Part shown: in pieces, positions 1 through 8,506 of the stretch
Layout of the letters: every line of letters begins with the position of its first letter
Position numbering within the stretch: position 1 is the first letter of the stretch
Assembly: GCF_009391885.1 (NCBI RefSeq)
Contig: NZ_VZII01000008.1
Location: forward strand, 62,001-126,000
Source: Pseudomonas sp. MN1F
GTDB lineage: Bacteria; Pseudomonadota; Gammaproteobacteria; Pseudomonadales; Pseudomonadaceae
Length of the DNA: 64,000 nt
Reading direction: 5' to 3'
Program-made: the position numbers and the translations under genes
The notes under the pieces: model-generated
Databases searched by the model: none
What the model saw: the letters and a program-made list of their open reading frames with translations, nothing else
Told to the model about the DNA's origin: nothing

Positions 1-1041
1 CATATAATAGTTACAGGCGCTCTCGGATTTATAGGAGTTACGTATGTGCGAAAGCTGCTTTGCAACCCCAATGTCTTCGTGAGTGCAGTAGACGACCAGT
101 CTGCAGCTGCGCTGTTGCCAGAAGAGGCACTGCAATATTGGTCTTCTTCAGATAGGGTCAAGCTATTTATACAAGACGCAGGGAATTTCCTTGTAAACTA
201 CCAGGGTAAATTTGACCTTCTTGTTCACTTGGCATCTGTTGTCGGACCTGTTGGTGTGATTGGCCATGTAGGTAATATTCTTGCGGAGACAGTACGACTC
301 ACTCAGGCTGCTATCCGAGCTACATTAGTCGCCAAGGCCCGACTGCTTTACGTATCAACAAGCGAAGTCTATGGCGAAGGAAATGCTGACTCATGCTCCG
401 TTAATCGATCTTGTGTATTTGCTCCGGAAAACTCAGCTAGGCAAGAATATGCAATTTCCAAGCTAGCATGCGAAATCCAGATTAGAAACCTCTGCGGGGC
501 CACTGGACTCGACGCGGTAATTATAAGGCCTTTTAACGTAGCTGGGCCATATCAGTCAGCTCGAGGTGGCTTCGTGCTTCCACGATTCTTAGATCAAGCA
601 ATGAGCAATTCATCTCTGACTGTATACGGCGATGGGTCACAAGTGCGAGCTTTTATGCATGTAGATGACTTTGTAGAAGCCTGCATGACCATCAGTGATA
701 TTGGTGGAATCGGAAAAGTATATAATGTAGGGAATCCATACAACCGCACATCAATTGGCGCACTTGCCCAAGCCGTAATTAAAGCAACGGGATCAGCTTC
801 GCAGATAGCATATGTGAACCCCCAATCTCTACACGGCAACGGCTTTGTAGAGGCACCAAATAAGAGCCCGTTCGAGGTCAAGATACTCAGCTTCTGTTGG
901 AAGGAAAGACGAACTCTGTCAGAGATCATAACTGATACATATTCAGCTCGTTGCCAGCGCCGAGATATACCTTCCATCACCAAAGATAATTCTAGTCTAC
1001 TCCATGCGAGCACGACAGACCAGAAATCCGGTACAGCATAA
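1..1041 (+). CDS. NAD-dependent epimerase/dehydratase, 5' end cut by window edge
   Basis: Extended short-chain dehydrogenase of the sugar-nucleotide epimerase/dehydratase family. The frame is open from base 1 and already shows the NAD-binding GALGFIG motif at 16-36, so only a few N-terminal residues are missing; the internal GTG at 46 is not the real start because that motif lies before it. YVSTSEVYG and the catalytic YAISK (YxxxK) follow, then NVAGPY and a substrate-domain HVDD motif. It probably changes the sugar of an NDP-sugar. It is the first visible gene of a tightly coupled operon: its TAA overlaps the ATG of the next gene. It is AT-rich compared with the prophage and host genes, a sign of transfer. 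The exact substrate cannot be read from the sequence. Confidence 0.85.
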   Translation, partial: HIIVTGALGFIGVTYVRKLLCNPNVFVSAVDDQSAAALLPEEALQYWSSSDRVKLFIQDAGNFLVNYQGKFDLLVHLASVVGPVGVIGHVGNILAETVRLTQAAIRATLVAKARLLYVSTSEVYGEGNADSCSVNRSCVFAPENSARQEYAISKLACEIQIRNLCGATGLDAVIIRPFNVAGPYQSARGGFVLPRFLDQAMSNSSLTVYGDGSQVRAFMHVDDFVEACMTISDIGGIGKVYNVGNPYNRTSIGALAQAVIKATGSASQIAYVNPQSLHGNGFVEAPNKSPFEVKILSFCWKERRTLSEIITDTYSARCQRRDIPSITKDNSSLLHASTTDQKSGTA

Positions 1042-2468
1042 TGCCAGAAAATAAAAAACTCACGGACCAAGTAACGAAAGTAGATATCGTATTATTGCGA
1101 CCCCCAGTCGACACCCCTTTTGAAAGATTTAACGATGATAGCAAGAAAACTATAATCGGAGAGCCGCTCGGCTTGGCACTGATATCGTCTTTCCTTAAAG
1201 CTTCAGGAATACGCGTTGCATTTTTTGACTCTCCACTGGAAAACTGGGACGAACAAAAAACAATAAATGAAATTCTAGCTCTACAGCCTCGAGTCATAGG
1301 TGTATTGGCCCGCTATCCATTTTTAGCATCCATTGAGCGAATTCTTTCCAGAATTCGCAGCAACATCCCAGAAATATACACAATTGCTGGAGGACAGTAT
1401 GCAACCCTCAATCCAAGGCTCCTTCTAGACTTGGTCCCCTCGTTAGACTCAGTCGGTTGCGGCGATGGTGAAGATCTGATGCTTAGTGTGATGATGGATA
1501 TTTTGAATGAGCAAAAACCCTCTCATAGTCGCCTTTTCTCCCGAAAGCCTTCAGCCAGCTCTCGAAGTACCGCCTCCGTCTCGGATCTGAATACTCTCCC
1601 TTGGGCAGATCGAAAGTACTTAACTACGGCTCAAAATCTTGGTTTCGAAACGGTTGGCATTACGAGCTCTCGCGGCTGCCCTTTTCGATGCTCATTTTGC
1701 GTCCCACATATATTCAGTCGAACTTCTGCCCCAAGCGCCTGGCGCGCAAGAAGCGTCCTCTCGATCGCAGACGAGATAGAGCACCACTGGAAGGAAGGCA
1801 ACTCACTTTTTACATTCTCTGATGAGCACTTCCTTCCTCACAAAGAGGCAAAACTACGTGCGGTCGATTTCGCTGATACAGTTAAGTATCGGAATATGGA
1901 AATTGAATTCATGTTCGACTGTCGAGCTGACTCTGTAGAGCACGCACTATTCGCGAAGCTAAAGCGCGCGGGTCTAATGCGCGTATTTATTGGCTTCGAG
2001 ACTTTGGATTCAGAGGGACTGCTTGCTTTTCAAAAGGACCTATCAAGCCGCCATAACCTCGAAGCGGTTAGAATCTGCAAGGATTTAGAAATTGAATTAA
2101 TACCTGGAATGATATTCTTCCATCCGTGGGCTACACCTATGTCTGTTCTAGCGAATTTGGAGTTTCATGCCCAGTCATTTGAACTATTTGACTGGGATGA
2201 TTTTACTACCTGCCTCAAGGCGATCCCCGGTACGCCAATAGTGGAAAGAATTCGAGCTGACGGCTTGCTTGGAAATCTACGAAACGGACTTTTCGAGTGG
2301 TCTTTTAAGCATCGGGAAACAGACCGCTTATTTACGAGCTTCAATCAGACACTGGAAAATTACCGATCACTCTATAAGAAGACGGCCAGTGACAAATTGG
2401 CCTTGCGATCTCTAAAAGAGCACATTATAGAAACTTTAAAAAACGAGGTACGAAATGCAACCAAGTGA
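1041..2468 (+). CDS. B12-binding-type radical SAM protein
   Basis: 475 aa. The N-terminal ~160 residues look like the cobalamin-binding Rossmann domain found in many radical SAM enzymes (LLRPP start, GEPLGLALISSFLKASG, GGQYATLNPR), but I do not see the DxHxxG cobalt-ligand motif. The core has the iron-sulfur motif SSRGCPFRCSFC (CxxxCxxC) near residue 210, followed by a TIM-barrel-like region with FIGFET and a C-terminal extension. Relatives carry out methylations, ring changes or C-C bond formation in natural products and lipids. ATG overlaps the stop of the epimerase gene (TAATG), and the 3' end overlaps the next gene by 14 bp, so the three products very likely work in one pathway. The reaction is unknown. 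Confidence 0.8.
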   Translation: MPENKKLTDQVTKVDIVLLRPPVDTPFERFNDDSKKTIIGEPLGLALISSFLKASGIRVAFFDSPLENWDEQKTINEILALQPRVIGVLARYPFLASIERILSRIRSNIPEIYTIAGGQYATLNPRLLLDLVPSLDSVGCGDGEDLMLSVMMDILNEQKPSHSRLFSRKPSASSRSTASVSDLNTLPWADRKYLTTAQNLGFETVGITSSRGCPFRCSFCVPHIFSRTSAPSAWRARSVLSIADEIEHHWKEGNSLFTFSDEHFLPHKEAKLRAVDFADTVKYRNMEIEFMFDCRADSVEHALFAKLKRAGLMRVFIGFETLDSEGLLAFQKDLSSRHNLEAVRICKDLEIELIPGMIFFHPWATPMSVLANLEFHAQSFELFDWDDFTTCLKAIPGTPIVERIRADGLLGNLRNGLFEWSFKHRETDRLFTSFNQTLENYRSLYKKTASDKLALRSLKEHIIETLKNEVRNATK

Positions 2469-3480
2469 TAGAAAATCATCTCCATCTGTAGTGTGGCTTA
2501 CAGGGGAATGTGGCGTTGGAAAAACCATTGTCGGAGGACTCATCGCTCGCACCCGTGGCCTTTCATTTATCGATAATGACCGTATAAAGGAGATTTTTTT
2601 CAAAGAGGGGTGGGAGAGGCAGGAAGCGGGCCGAATTGCTTATAACTTGATGATCGACATGATCATGCATGGAATACAGGACGGCACATCTTTTGTAGTT
2701 GCAGCTCCAATTTCGATCCCAGAAACTCTTTCCGCGGTGCGTGATTTGAGACGCCATTGCAATCTGAATATTTTTGAGCTCACGGCGGCGCCTGATGTGT
2801 TAGACGCTCGAATATTGGCTAGGGCCAAAAACCTTCCTATCAATAAAATTGCTGTCAGGACTGCTAAAGATAGAGTGGAAAGCTTTACTCATCAAATGCG
2901 TGTGGCAATTCCCGAAGCAGTGATCGTAGATACGCAAGATCGCTCTCCATGGGAGGTAGTGCAGGCCATTACGCGTGAGCTTCCAAAACAGAAGGAAAAG
3001 ACAGAAGACTTTACTCTTGCTGCCGCAGCGCTAATCACGAGAAACCTTCCTAGGCCGATAGTGGTTGCTTCCGGCGTCTTTGACTTGCTGCACCCAGGTC
3101 ATCTGAAGTATCTTCGATCGGCAGCAAAACTTGGCGCTAGCTTGATAGTTCACGTCGGAGCTGATTTTTCGGTAAAGCGCCGCAAGGGTCCAGGCAGACC
3201 AATAATGAGCTCGGACGAGCGTTGTTTAATGGTTGAGGCCATTACTGAAGTCGACCTGGCTTTTATCAGTGGCAGCCACACCCTTACGTGTGCTACCGAG
3301 CTAAATGCAGACATAGTAGCTGTCACAGAGGAGGCCCGCGATGAGTTTGAGTCCGTGCGTCAGGGTCTATTTTCAGGCGAAATCGTATATACGAATAGAA
3401 TCGACGACACGAGATTATCAACAAGCGCAATCTTGAAACGAGTGATTGTAGCAAGCGGCCCTTTCTGCCCAAGAATTTAA
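2455..3480 (+). CDS. P-loop kinase fused to a nucleotidyltransferase
   Basis: 341 aa with two domains. Residues ~10-180 are a P-loop kinase of adenylylsulfate-kinase-like type, with Walker A GECGVGKT near residue 18 and an IDNDRIKE segment. Residues ~200-335 are a cytidylyltransferase-like domain of the RfaE/TagD type: SGVFDLLHPGHLKYL carries the HxGH nucleotide-binding motif, and RLSTSAIL resembles the ISSTxIR motif. Such a fusion could phosphorylate a small molecule and then couple it to a nucleotide, as HldE does for heptose, although the kinase fold here is different. It overlaps the radical SAM gene by 14 bp. It is the last gene of the AT-rich operon; composition changes sharply just after its stop. 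Confidence 0.78.
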   Translation: MQPSDRKSSPSVVWLTGECGVGKTIVGGLIARTRGLSFIDNDRIKEIFFKEGWERQEAGRIAYNLMIDMIMHGIQDGTSFVVAAPISIPETLSAVRDLRRHCNLNIFELTAAPDVLDARILARAKNLPINKIAVRTAKDRVESFTHQMRVAIPEAVIVDTQDRSPWEVVQAITRELPKQKEKTEDFTLAAAALITRNLPRPIVVASGVFDLLHPGHLKYLRSAAKLGASLIVHVGADFSVKRRKGPGRPIMSSDERCLMVEAITEVDLAFISGSHTLTCATELNADIVAVTEEARDEFESVRQGLFSGEIVYTNRIDDTRLSTSAILKRVIVASGPFCPRI

Positions 3481-3529
3481 GGTACTTTTCGAATATTGTA
3501 TGGTCCCCTGCTCTCCCAGCTGCCACTTT

Positions 3530-4090
3530 TTAGTTGGTGACTTCCCTGACGTAGGCCTGACAGGCCTTCAACGCGATCAGTCCCTGATCGCCTTCGTCGG
3601 TGATGTCGACAATTCGTTGAGCATGCGCTGGGTCAAGTTGGGCGCGTACGGCTCCATGTACCACGCCTCCGGTGGCGGGGGCTTCTCGCACCCTACCGTC
3701 ACAACCCTGGGCGGCAAGGGTTCCGGCGTCGACAAGGACTGACAGCCGCAGATCAGCGGTAGCAAGCCTGTCACGCAGGCGAGCCTGAGCTTGTTGAGCA
3801 TCGTTCATTTCCTTCCAGTGCATTTTGGTCTGGTCCTGCAGGCGAGCCTCCAGGGCGCGCCGCGCACGCTGCTGCTCTTCCAGCTGGTCGAGCGCAGCTG
3901 CAGCGGCCTCTTCACGCTCACGGCCGTGCAAACGGTCCTTCGCAGCCAGCTGTCTGCCGTAGTCGTCGGCCTGTTCAGCGAGCTGCTTCCCATAGACGTT
4001 GGCCTGCCACACCCAGGCTGCCCGGGCACCGAGGGCACACACGAGCACCAGGGCTAACAGGGCAATCAGGCGACCGCCCCAGGCGCTCAC
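3530..4090 (-). CDS. Rz-like i-spanin
   Basis: 186 aa. An N-terminal membrane anchor (IALLALVLVCALGARAAW) is followed by a long periplasmic, Ala/Gln/Arg-rich coiled coil from about residue 30 to 110, the standard architecture of the inner-membrane spanin that fuses the two membranes at the last step of lysis. A complete Rz1-like lipoprotein gene lies inside it in another frame, which confirms the role. Its start overlaps the stop of the endolysin gene by 4 bp (ATGA), so lysis genes are read as one unit. It is the last phage gene before the AT-rich operon, which is oriented towards it. Confidence 0.85.
   Translation of the reverse strand: MSAWGGRLIALLALVLVCALGARAAWVWQANVYGKQLAEQADDYGRQLAAKDRLHGREREEAAAAALDQLEEQQRARRALEARLQDQTKMHWKEMNDAQQAQARLRDRLATADLRLSVLVDAGTLAAQGCDGRVREAPATGGVVHGAVRAQLDPAHAQRIVDITDEGDQGLIALKACQAYVREVTN
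3577..3801 (-). CDS. Rz1-like o-spanin lipoprotein, nested in Rz
   Basis: 74 aa, entirely inside the Rz gene in the +1 frame. It has a lipoprotein signal peptide with a lipobox-like ICGC ending at Cys20, and a short proline-rich mature part (PEPLPPR, PPPPEAW), both typical of outer-membrane o-spanins. It should pair with the Rz coiled coil across the periplasm. Full nesting is known for phages such as lambda. Start choice: the first ATG gives a complete signal peptide. Confidence 0.85.
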   Translation of the reverse strand: MLNKLRLACVTGLLPLICGCQSLSTPEPLPPRVVTVGCEKPPPPEAWYMEPYAPNLTQRMLNELSTSPTKAIRD

Positions 4091-4638
4091 TGCAGCACCT
4101 CAAGGGCTCGCTTGTAGATGGCCATGCGATCATCCAGACCGTTGGTACCACCGTTGATCCGCTTCGTGATGGCCGCCATGTCACCCTTGTCCGCCAAGCT
4201 GTTCAGGCCCTCCTTCTGCCAGAACCACCCGGCTGACATCGCAGCGTAAACCGGTTGCTCCAGCAGTTCAGGGGTGTTGAGCAGACGGCTGTCACCGAAC
4301 AGGGCCTCGCTGCAGGTCTCGTAGTTGTATCGGCCGGTGACCTGAATCAGTCCGCGGCCACGGTAGAACTGGCCGTCGCCATCAGCCTCAGGCGTGTTAC
4401 CTAGGCGCTTCGCGAGGCTGCCGGTGTCGTACTTCGAAAGGTACTTGTCATTGCCGAGCTCGCGAACGTACTGCAGCTGGCCCGACTCATGCCCCACCTG
4501 GGCAAGGAAGGCCGCCATGCGTAGGCGCGTGATGACCCCGTACTTGCCCATGGTGGCGTTGAGACCGGGAACAAAAACGCCGGCTTTGCGGCCGGCGTTG
4601 GGGAGGATCTGTTGCAACTGCTGTTCAGTAATCGGCAT
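4087..4638 (-). CDS. Endolysin, glycoside hydrolase family 19
   Basis: 183 aa from the ATG at 4638, which has a GAAGGAAA ribosome site at the right distance; a longer frame to 4659 starts inside the terminator hairpin and is less likely. The chitinase-like GH19 fold is shown by GHESGQL, with the probable catalytic Glu51, and by FYRGRGLIQVTGRYNY, the family signature. It should cut the glycan strands of peptidoglycan. There is no signal peptide, so it depends on a holin; a holin-like gene lies far away near 25.8 kb. It is preceded by a terminator, so lysis genes may need antiterminated late transcription. Confidence 0.9.
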   Translation of the reverse strand: MPITEQQLQQILPNAGRKAGVFVPGLNATMGKYGVITRLRMAAFLAQVGHESGQLQYVRELGNDKYLSKYDTGSLAKRLGNTPEADGDGQFYRGRGLIQVTGRYNYETCSEALFGDSRLLNTPELLEQPVYAAMSAGWFWQKEGLNSLADKGDMAAITKRINGGTNGLDDRMAIYKRALEVLQ

Positions 4639-4660
4639 CGTCAAATTTCCTTCATTCATG

Positions 4661-4687
4661 AAAAAAGCCCCGTCAGTGCGGGGCTTT
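4661..4687 (-). terminator. Rho-independent terminator between tail-fibre chaperone and endolysin
   Basis: On the - strand AAAGCCCC pairs with GGGGCTTT around a short loop and runs into six Ts. The stem includes the stop codon of the chaperone gene. It sits between the tail and lysis genes, so readthrough or antitermination would set lysis timing. Confidence 0.8.
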
Positions 4688-5144
4688 ATTGGGTTTGCTC
4701 AGCAATCCAGGGCGGCGCGACGGGTCGCTGCTCGATCGCGGGGAAGGCTTCGGATTGGGGCCAATCGCGCAGCTGCTGCAGGTAAGTCAGCAGCTCGGTG
4801 AACTGATCCTGGGTCAACGTGGTGCTGCGCTGCAGGTCCTGTTCGTCGCGGTGCCGCTCGCGCAGCCAGAGCACTGCAGTGACGGCCGCGTCGCGCCACT
4901 CACGCTCCCGCGCCTCCAGCTCTGCCAGCGAGACAGGGGCCTCCTGCAGGGGCTCTACTTCTGCCCCCGCCGCGATCGCCTCAAGTACCTGCTGGTAGAC
5001 CTCGGGCGTGTCGCTTTCCGTGGCATGGAATGGCAAGCCGTCGCACGTCACGACGTAGCTGCCATCTGCCCGTTGCTGGATATCGGTGATCAGCCGGCGC
5101 GCCGGCGCCGCCTCGCCAAGTTCTTGAACCTCTACTGCTTCCAT
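4686..5144 (-). CDS. Tail fibre assembly chaperone
   Basis: 152 aa. Start chosen at the ATG at 5144, which overlaps the tail fibre stop (TAATG); a longer open frame upstream is only the fibre gene read in another frame. The middle carries LAELEAREREWRDAAVTAVLWLRERHRDE-type text, Glu/Arg-rich and helical, and the C-terminus RDWPQSEAFP is characteristic of the caudovirus tail fibre assembly family (lambda Tfa/Mu gp50 type: helical region then LRDWP). It would help the fibre trimer to fold. Its position directly after the fibre gene fits. Confidence 0.85.
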   Translation of the reverse strand: MEAVEVQELGEAAPARRLITDIQQRADGSYVVTCDGLPFHATESDTPEVYQQVLEAIAAGAEVEPLQEAPVSLAELEAREREWRDAAVTAVLWLRERHRDEQDLQRSTTLTQDQFTELLTYLQQLRDWPQSEAFPAIEQRPVAPPWIAEQTQ

Positions 5145-6874
5145 TACTGAATCCTCCAGGCAAAGCCCACTGAGTTGCTGTTGTAACCGACCACCGCTCC
5201 GCCGGCGGACACGCCCGACGTACCGCCCACGGCCCCGCCTGAGCCGTTGTAACCGGTGGTGAAGTACGCCCAGGTACCACCGGACGGAAGTTGCCCGGAG
5301 CCCTGTAGCACCACAAACTGACCGGCTACGGGCTTCAGGAAGCTGGCAGCTGTATGGCAAACCGCGCCGTTGGAAAGGACCGAGCCAACCTCCAGGTCTG
5401 CCGAGTTGTTCGCGGCGTTTCGCACAGCCAGGATGTTGGTGTTCTGACTATGGAGCAGGGCCACAGCACTGCTGGGCGTGGACAACCGGAGAATGGCGGC
5501 GCCGCCCGCGAGCGGATTGTTGAGGTTCAAAGCGGCCGAACTAACATCCTGCCCCTCCACGGCGATCTTGATTGCACCAGAGATGGTGCCTCCAGATTTG
5601 CTAACCGCATCGGTGATGCCGTAGCCATCCAGCGTGGTGGCCTTTGCCGCCTTGGAGTTCAGCGAGCTATCCAACTGCGCCTTCGTGTAAGCGTCTGTGA
5701 TGCCATAGCCCGCGATGGTCGTTGCCGAGTTGGCTTTGGCTGCCAGCGAACTATCGATCTGCGCTTTGGTGTAGGCATCGGTGATGCCGTACCCGCCCAG
5801 CGTCGTCGCAGCGTTCGCCTTGGAGTTTAGCGAACTGTTGATCTGCGACTTCGTGTAAGCGTCGGTGATGCCATAGCCAGCAAGGGACGTGGCGTTGTTC
5901 GCCTTGCCCTCCAGCGCAGTATCCATCTGCGCCTTGGTGGGGTACTGGGTCGGATCGAAGTTGCCCGTGTGCCACAGTTCACGCCAGGTGCCGGCCCCGT
6001 CCACGGCGTTCTTGCGGGCAAAGAAACCTTCTTTGTCGACGGCCGACAGGAAGTCAAAGCCCATCTTGCCTTCGGGGTAAGGGATGTGAAATCCGGTGCC
6101 GTAACCGATCGTTGCGGGCTTGTCGGTGGTGGTATCCCCGGCCGTGACAAATTGCGTCACCGGCAGGTCGCGCATCGCCCCCGATCGAATCCCGGGTACG
6201 CTGCTCAAGCCACTGGACGTTTTGACCGCATCGGTAATCCCATAGCCATCTACCGTGGTCGGGTTGCTGCCGGCAGTCACGCGCCCCTGCACGTCGACGC
6301 TCACCGAGCGATAGGTGCCGGCCGCTACACCGGTTTTGCCAAACATGCGGGCATACACCAGCGCGGTCGTGCCGAGTGTCGGCAACGTGGTGTTCGACAG
6401 CTGCCAGATAGACCCGGCGTTGGCCGTGCCACTCTCGACCAGTACCAGGTGCCCCGGGGTGCACTCGGCGCTCTCGTTCAGGTCCAGGGTACGGACCCAG
6501 GCGCCGGTCACGACGCTGTAGATGCCGTTCTGCGAACCGGTCGCCTGATCTTTCACCAGCACCCGGTCGCCCGTACCGACCATGATACCGTCGATGGTCT
6601 GCCCGCCCGATAGCGCAATGGCGCCGGTGGTGGCCACCCGCACGGTGCGTTTCACGTCGCTGGCCGCCAGGCTTTGAATGGCCTTCTGCAGCTGGGTCAG
6701 GTCGCCTTCACTCGGCACCAGGCCGGCCGCCTTGATCACCGCCAACAGTTCATCGGTGACCGCGTTGCCCCAACTGGCCGGGATCAACGAACCGGGTTGG
6801 CCGGTACCGGCGTTTTCGTCGACGAACTTGCCGCCGACCAAGCCCACATTGGGCGTACTTTTCGGGTAATCCAT
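5144..6874 (-). CDS. Tail fibre protein
   Basis: 576 aa from the ATG at 6874, placed just after the gp48-like stop. The N-terminus (MDYPKSTPNVGLVGGKF) is the baseplate-attachment part seen in Mu-type and Pseudomonas tail fibres. A pyocin-like middle segment follows. Residues ~315-430 hold four tandem ~34-aa units, each containing GYGITDAYTK followed by a SSLNSKA-type linker. The glycine-rich C-terminus is probably the receptor-binding or knob domain. It would bind surface polysaccharide or protein and set host range. The dedicated chaperone is encoded immediately downstream. Confidence 0.9.
   Translation of the reverse strand: MDYPKSTPNVGLVGGKFVDENAGTGQPGSLIPASWGNAVTDELLAVIKAAGLVPSEGDLTQLQKAIQSLAASDVKRTVRVATTGAIALSGGQTIDGIMVGTGDRVLVKDQATGSQNGIYSVVTGAWVRTLDLNESAECTPGHLVLVESGTANAGSIWQLSNTTLPTLGTTALVYARMFGKTGVAAGTYRSVSVDVQGRVTAGSNPTTVDGYGITDAVKTSSGLSSVPGIRSGAMRDLPVTQFVTAGDTTTDKPATIGYGTGFHIPYPEGKMGFDFLSAVDKEGFFARKNAVDGAGTWRELWHTGNFDPTQYPTKAQMDTALEGKANNATSLAGYGITDAYTKSQINSSLNSKANAATTLGGYGITDAYTKAQIDSSLAAKANSATTIAGYGITDAYTKAQLDSSLNSKAAKATTLDGYGITDAVSKSGGTISGAIKIAVEGQDVSSAALNLNNPLAGGAAILRLSTPSSAVALLHSQNTNILAVRNAANNSADLEVGSVLSNGAVCHTAASFLKPVAGQFVVLQGSGQLPSGGTWAYFTTGYNGSGGAVGGTSGVSAGGAVVGYNSNSVGFAWRIQ
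5600..5935 (-). repeat. Tandem repeats in the tail fibre gene
   Basis: Four to five units of roughly 100 bp encode repeated GYGITDAYTK segments. They share the plus-strand core GCGTCNGTGATGCCATA or close variants at about 5612, 5695, 5779 and 5863. Such repeats allow fibre length to change by recombination. Confidence 0.8.
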
Positions 6875-6878
6875 GTGC

Positions 6879-7475
6879 TTATCCGTAGTTGATGGTTTCG
6901 AGTGTGTGCGCCGGCGCCGATCGGCTGACCAGGCATTCAAGGGCGCCATTTGAAGCGCCGCCGAAGGTTTGCCCCCAGTGGCTAAAGCCGAAGCGCCGGC
7001 CAGCGGCCAATCGCGGGCCGGTTTCCAGGGTCCACATGAACTGCGCGCCCCAGGTGCCGAAGCGGGCCGAGCCGAAGCGCGCCCGGCCGAAGCGCGGCGC
7101 CCGGTGCTCGATGACCCGGGCTTGCCGGTAACCCAGGCTGAACGCCAGATCCACGAAGTACGCCGGCGTCTGGCCGCCGACTTCCAGCAGCCGCCGGCGC
7201 ACGGCCACTTGCCGATCCTGGAACGACGGCGATTCCCCCATGCAGGGGTCGGGCAGGTTCATGACCCGCTCCCAGTCCGGTACCAGTTCGCGCACGGTGG
7301 CCGGCTCACTTTCGCCCAGCAGCGCCATGGCGCGCAGATCCTCGCGGGCCAGTTCCTCGGCCGCCGCCTGCAGCAGCTGGTCAACGCCTGGGTTGAACTC
7401 GCGATCCCAGGCCGGCCCCGGGGGCAAAAGCGCGCGCAGCTGGGCCAGGTAGTCGTCCACTGTTCTCACGACCAC
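6879..7475 (-). CDS. Mu gp48-like baseplate protein (YmfQ/DUF2313 family)
   Basis: 198 aa. The DYLAQLRALLPPGPAW start is the signature of the YmfQ/DUF2313 family, the product of Mu gene 48. An unusual run near residue 125 (APRFGRARFGSARFG) gives a short Arg-Phe-Gly repeat. It is the last baseplate gene before the fibre and probably links baseplate hub and fibres, like P2 gpI. It overlaps the gp47-like gene by 10 bp. Confidence 0.85.
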   Translation of the reverse strand: MVVRTVDDYLAQLRALLPPGPAWDREFNPGVDQLLQAAAEELAREDLRAMALLGESEPATVRELVPDWERVMNLPDPCMGESPSFQDRQVAVRRRLLEVGGQTPAYFVDLAFSLGYRQARVIEHRAPRFGRARFGSARFGTWGAQFMWTLETGPRLAAGRRFGFSHWGQTFGGASNGALECLVSRSAPAHTLETINYG

Positions 7476-8506
7476 AGCACACCCCCGTAAGTCAGCAGCT
7501 CGTTAGTGGCCGCCACCACGTCTCCCGCCGGCGCAAGCACCTTGTGGTCGCGCTCGCCCACGGCGCCGCTGATGGCCTCGGCGATATGGGTAGCCAGCAG
7601 GTCGCCGCCCAGCTCCGATTCCCGGTTGTGCAGGTCGATCAGGGCGGCTTCGACGGCACGGCGCACGGTGCTGCTGTCCGGGGTCACTGACAGCTGGTAC
7701 TGCACCGGCTTTTCCACCGGAGCCAGCACGTAAACCTCAGCCGTTACCGGGCGTTCCTGCTCGATATAGGCGGCCACGGTGGCCAGCGCCTCGGCGTTCG
7801 GAATAATGTCATCATCGCCGTCACGCACGAAGAACACCGCAACCGTGCCCGGGCCAAGCCAGTGCCGCACGACCCAGGCCCGGGTCACGCCGGCCACCTC
7901 CAGCGCCCAGGTTTCGTAATCGCTCTTGCTGCCGCCGTGGGCAATGACCCGATAGGAACGAATCACCCGGGCGCGCAGGGTTTCGATGCTCTCCTGCTCA
8001 GTGCCACCGGCGAGTCCTGCCGCGCCGACCGTGAACACCTCATTGATGCCCAGCACCGGCGACACCAGGCGCAGCTGGGTACCGGCGGGCGTGTTGCCCA
8101 GCTCGCCGGCGTCCAGCGCCTCGATCTCGGCCACCCCCGTGATGGCGGTCAGTTTGACCGTGGTGCGCACCCGGAACAGCATCTGATCATCGCGCTGCAG
8201 CAGCGTGCCGGCGTCCAGCAGCGCGGTCACCGCGCCGGTGAAAGCCGCCGACCCGGTGGCGGCCACCGCTTCCAGGCGGTCACGCTTGAGCCGTGCTCGG
8301 GCCATGCGCAACAGCGTTTCTTCGTCGGCGGTGTCCGGCAGGATCTGGTCGGCGATGTACTGCTGATGGCCGTAACGCCCATAACTGGCAGCGCCCAGGA
8401 CGCGGGCCAGCACTTCGGCGTCGGAGCGTACCAGCGCGCTACCACCAGACAGGTCGGACTGTGCCCGGGCGATCAGCGCGGGCAACGTAGGGGTTTCAAA
8501 CGGCAT
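7466..8506 (-). CDS. Baseplate J-like protein (Mu gp47)
   Basis: 346 aa. It matches the baseplate wedge family gpJ/Mu gp47 by length and by its PTLPALIARAQSDL start, the AYGGSKSDYETWA-type motif (here AHGGSKSDYETWALEVAGV) and VFFVRDGDDD. In contractile tails this protein forms the wedges that trigger sheath contraction. It overlaps gp46-like and gp48-like genes by about 10 bp on each side, so the whole baseplate block is translationally coupled. Confidence 0.92.
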   Translation of the reverse strand: MPFETPTLPALIARAQSDLSGGSALVRSDAEVLARVLGAASYGRYGHQQYIADQILPDTADEETLLRMARARLKRDRLEAVAATGSAAFTGAVTALLDAGTLLQRDDQMLFRVRTTVKLTAITGVAEIEALDAGELGNTPAGTQLRLVSPVLGINEVFTVGAAGLAGGTEQESIETLRARVIRSYRVIAHGGSKSDYETWALEVAGVTRAWVVRHWLGPGTVAVFFVRDGDDDIIPNAEALATVAAYIEQERPVTAEVYVLAPVEKPVQYQLSVTPDSSTVRRAVEAALIDLHNRESELGGDLLATHIAEAISGAVGERDHKVLAPAGDVVAATNELLTYGGVLWS

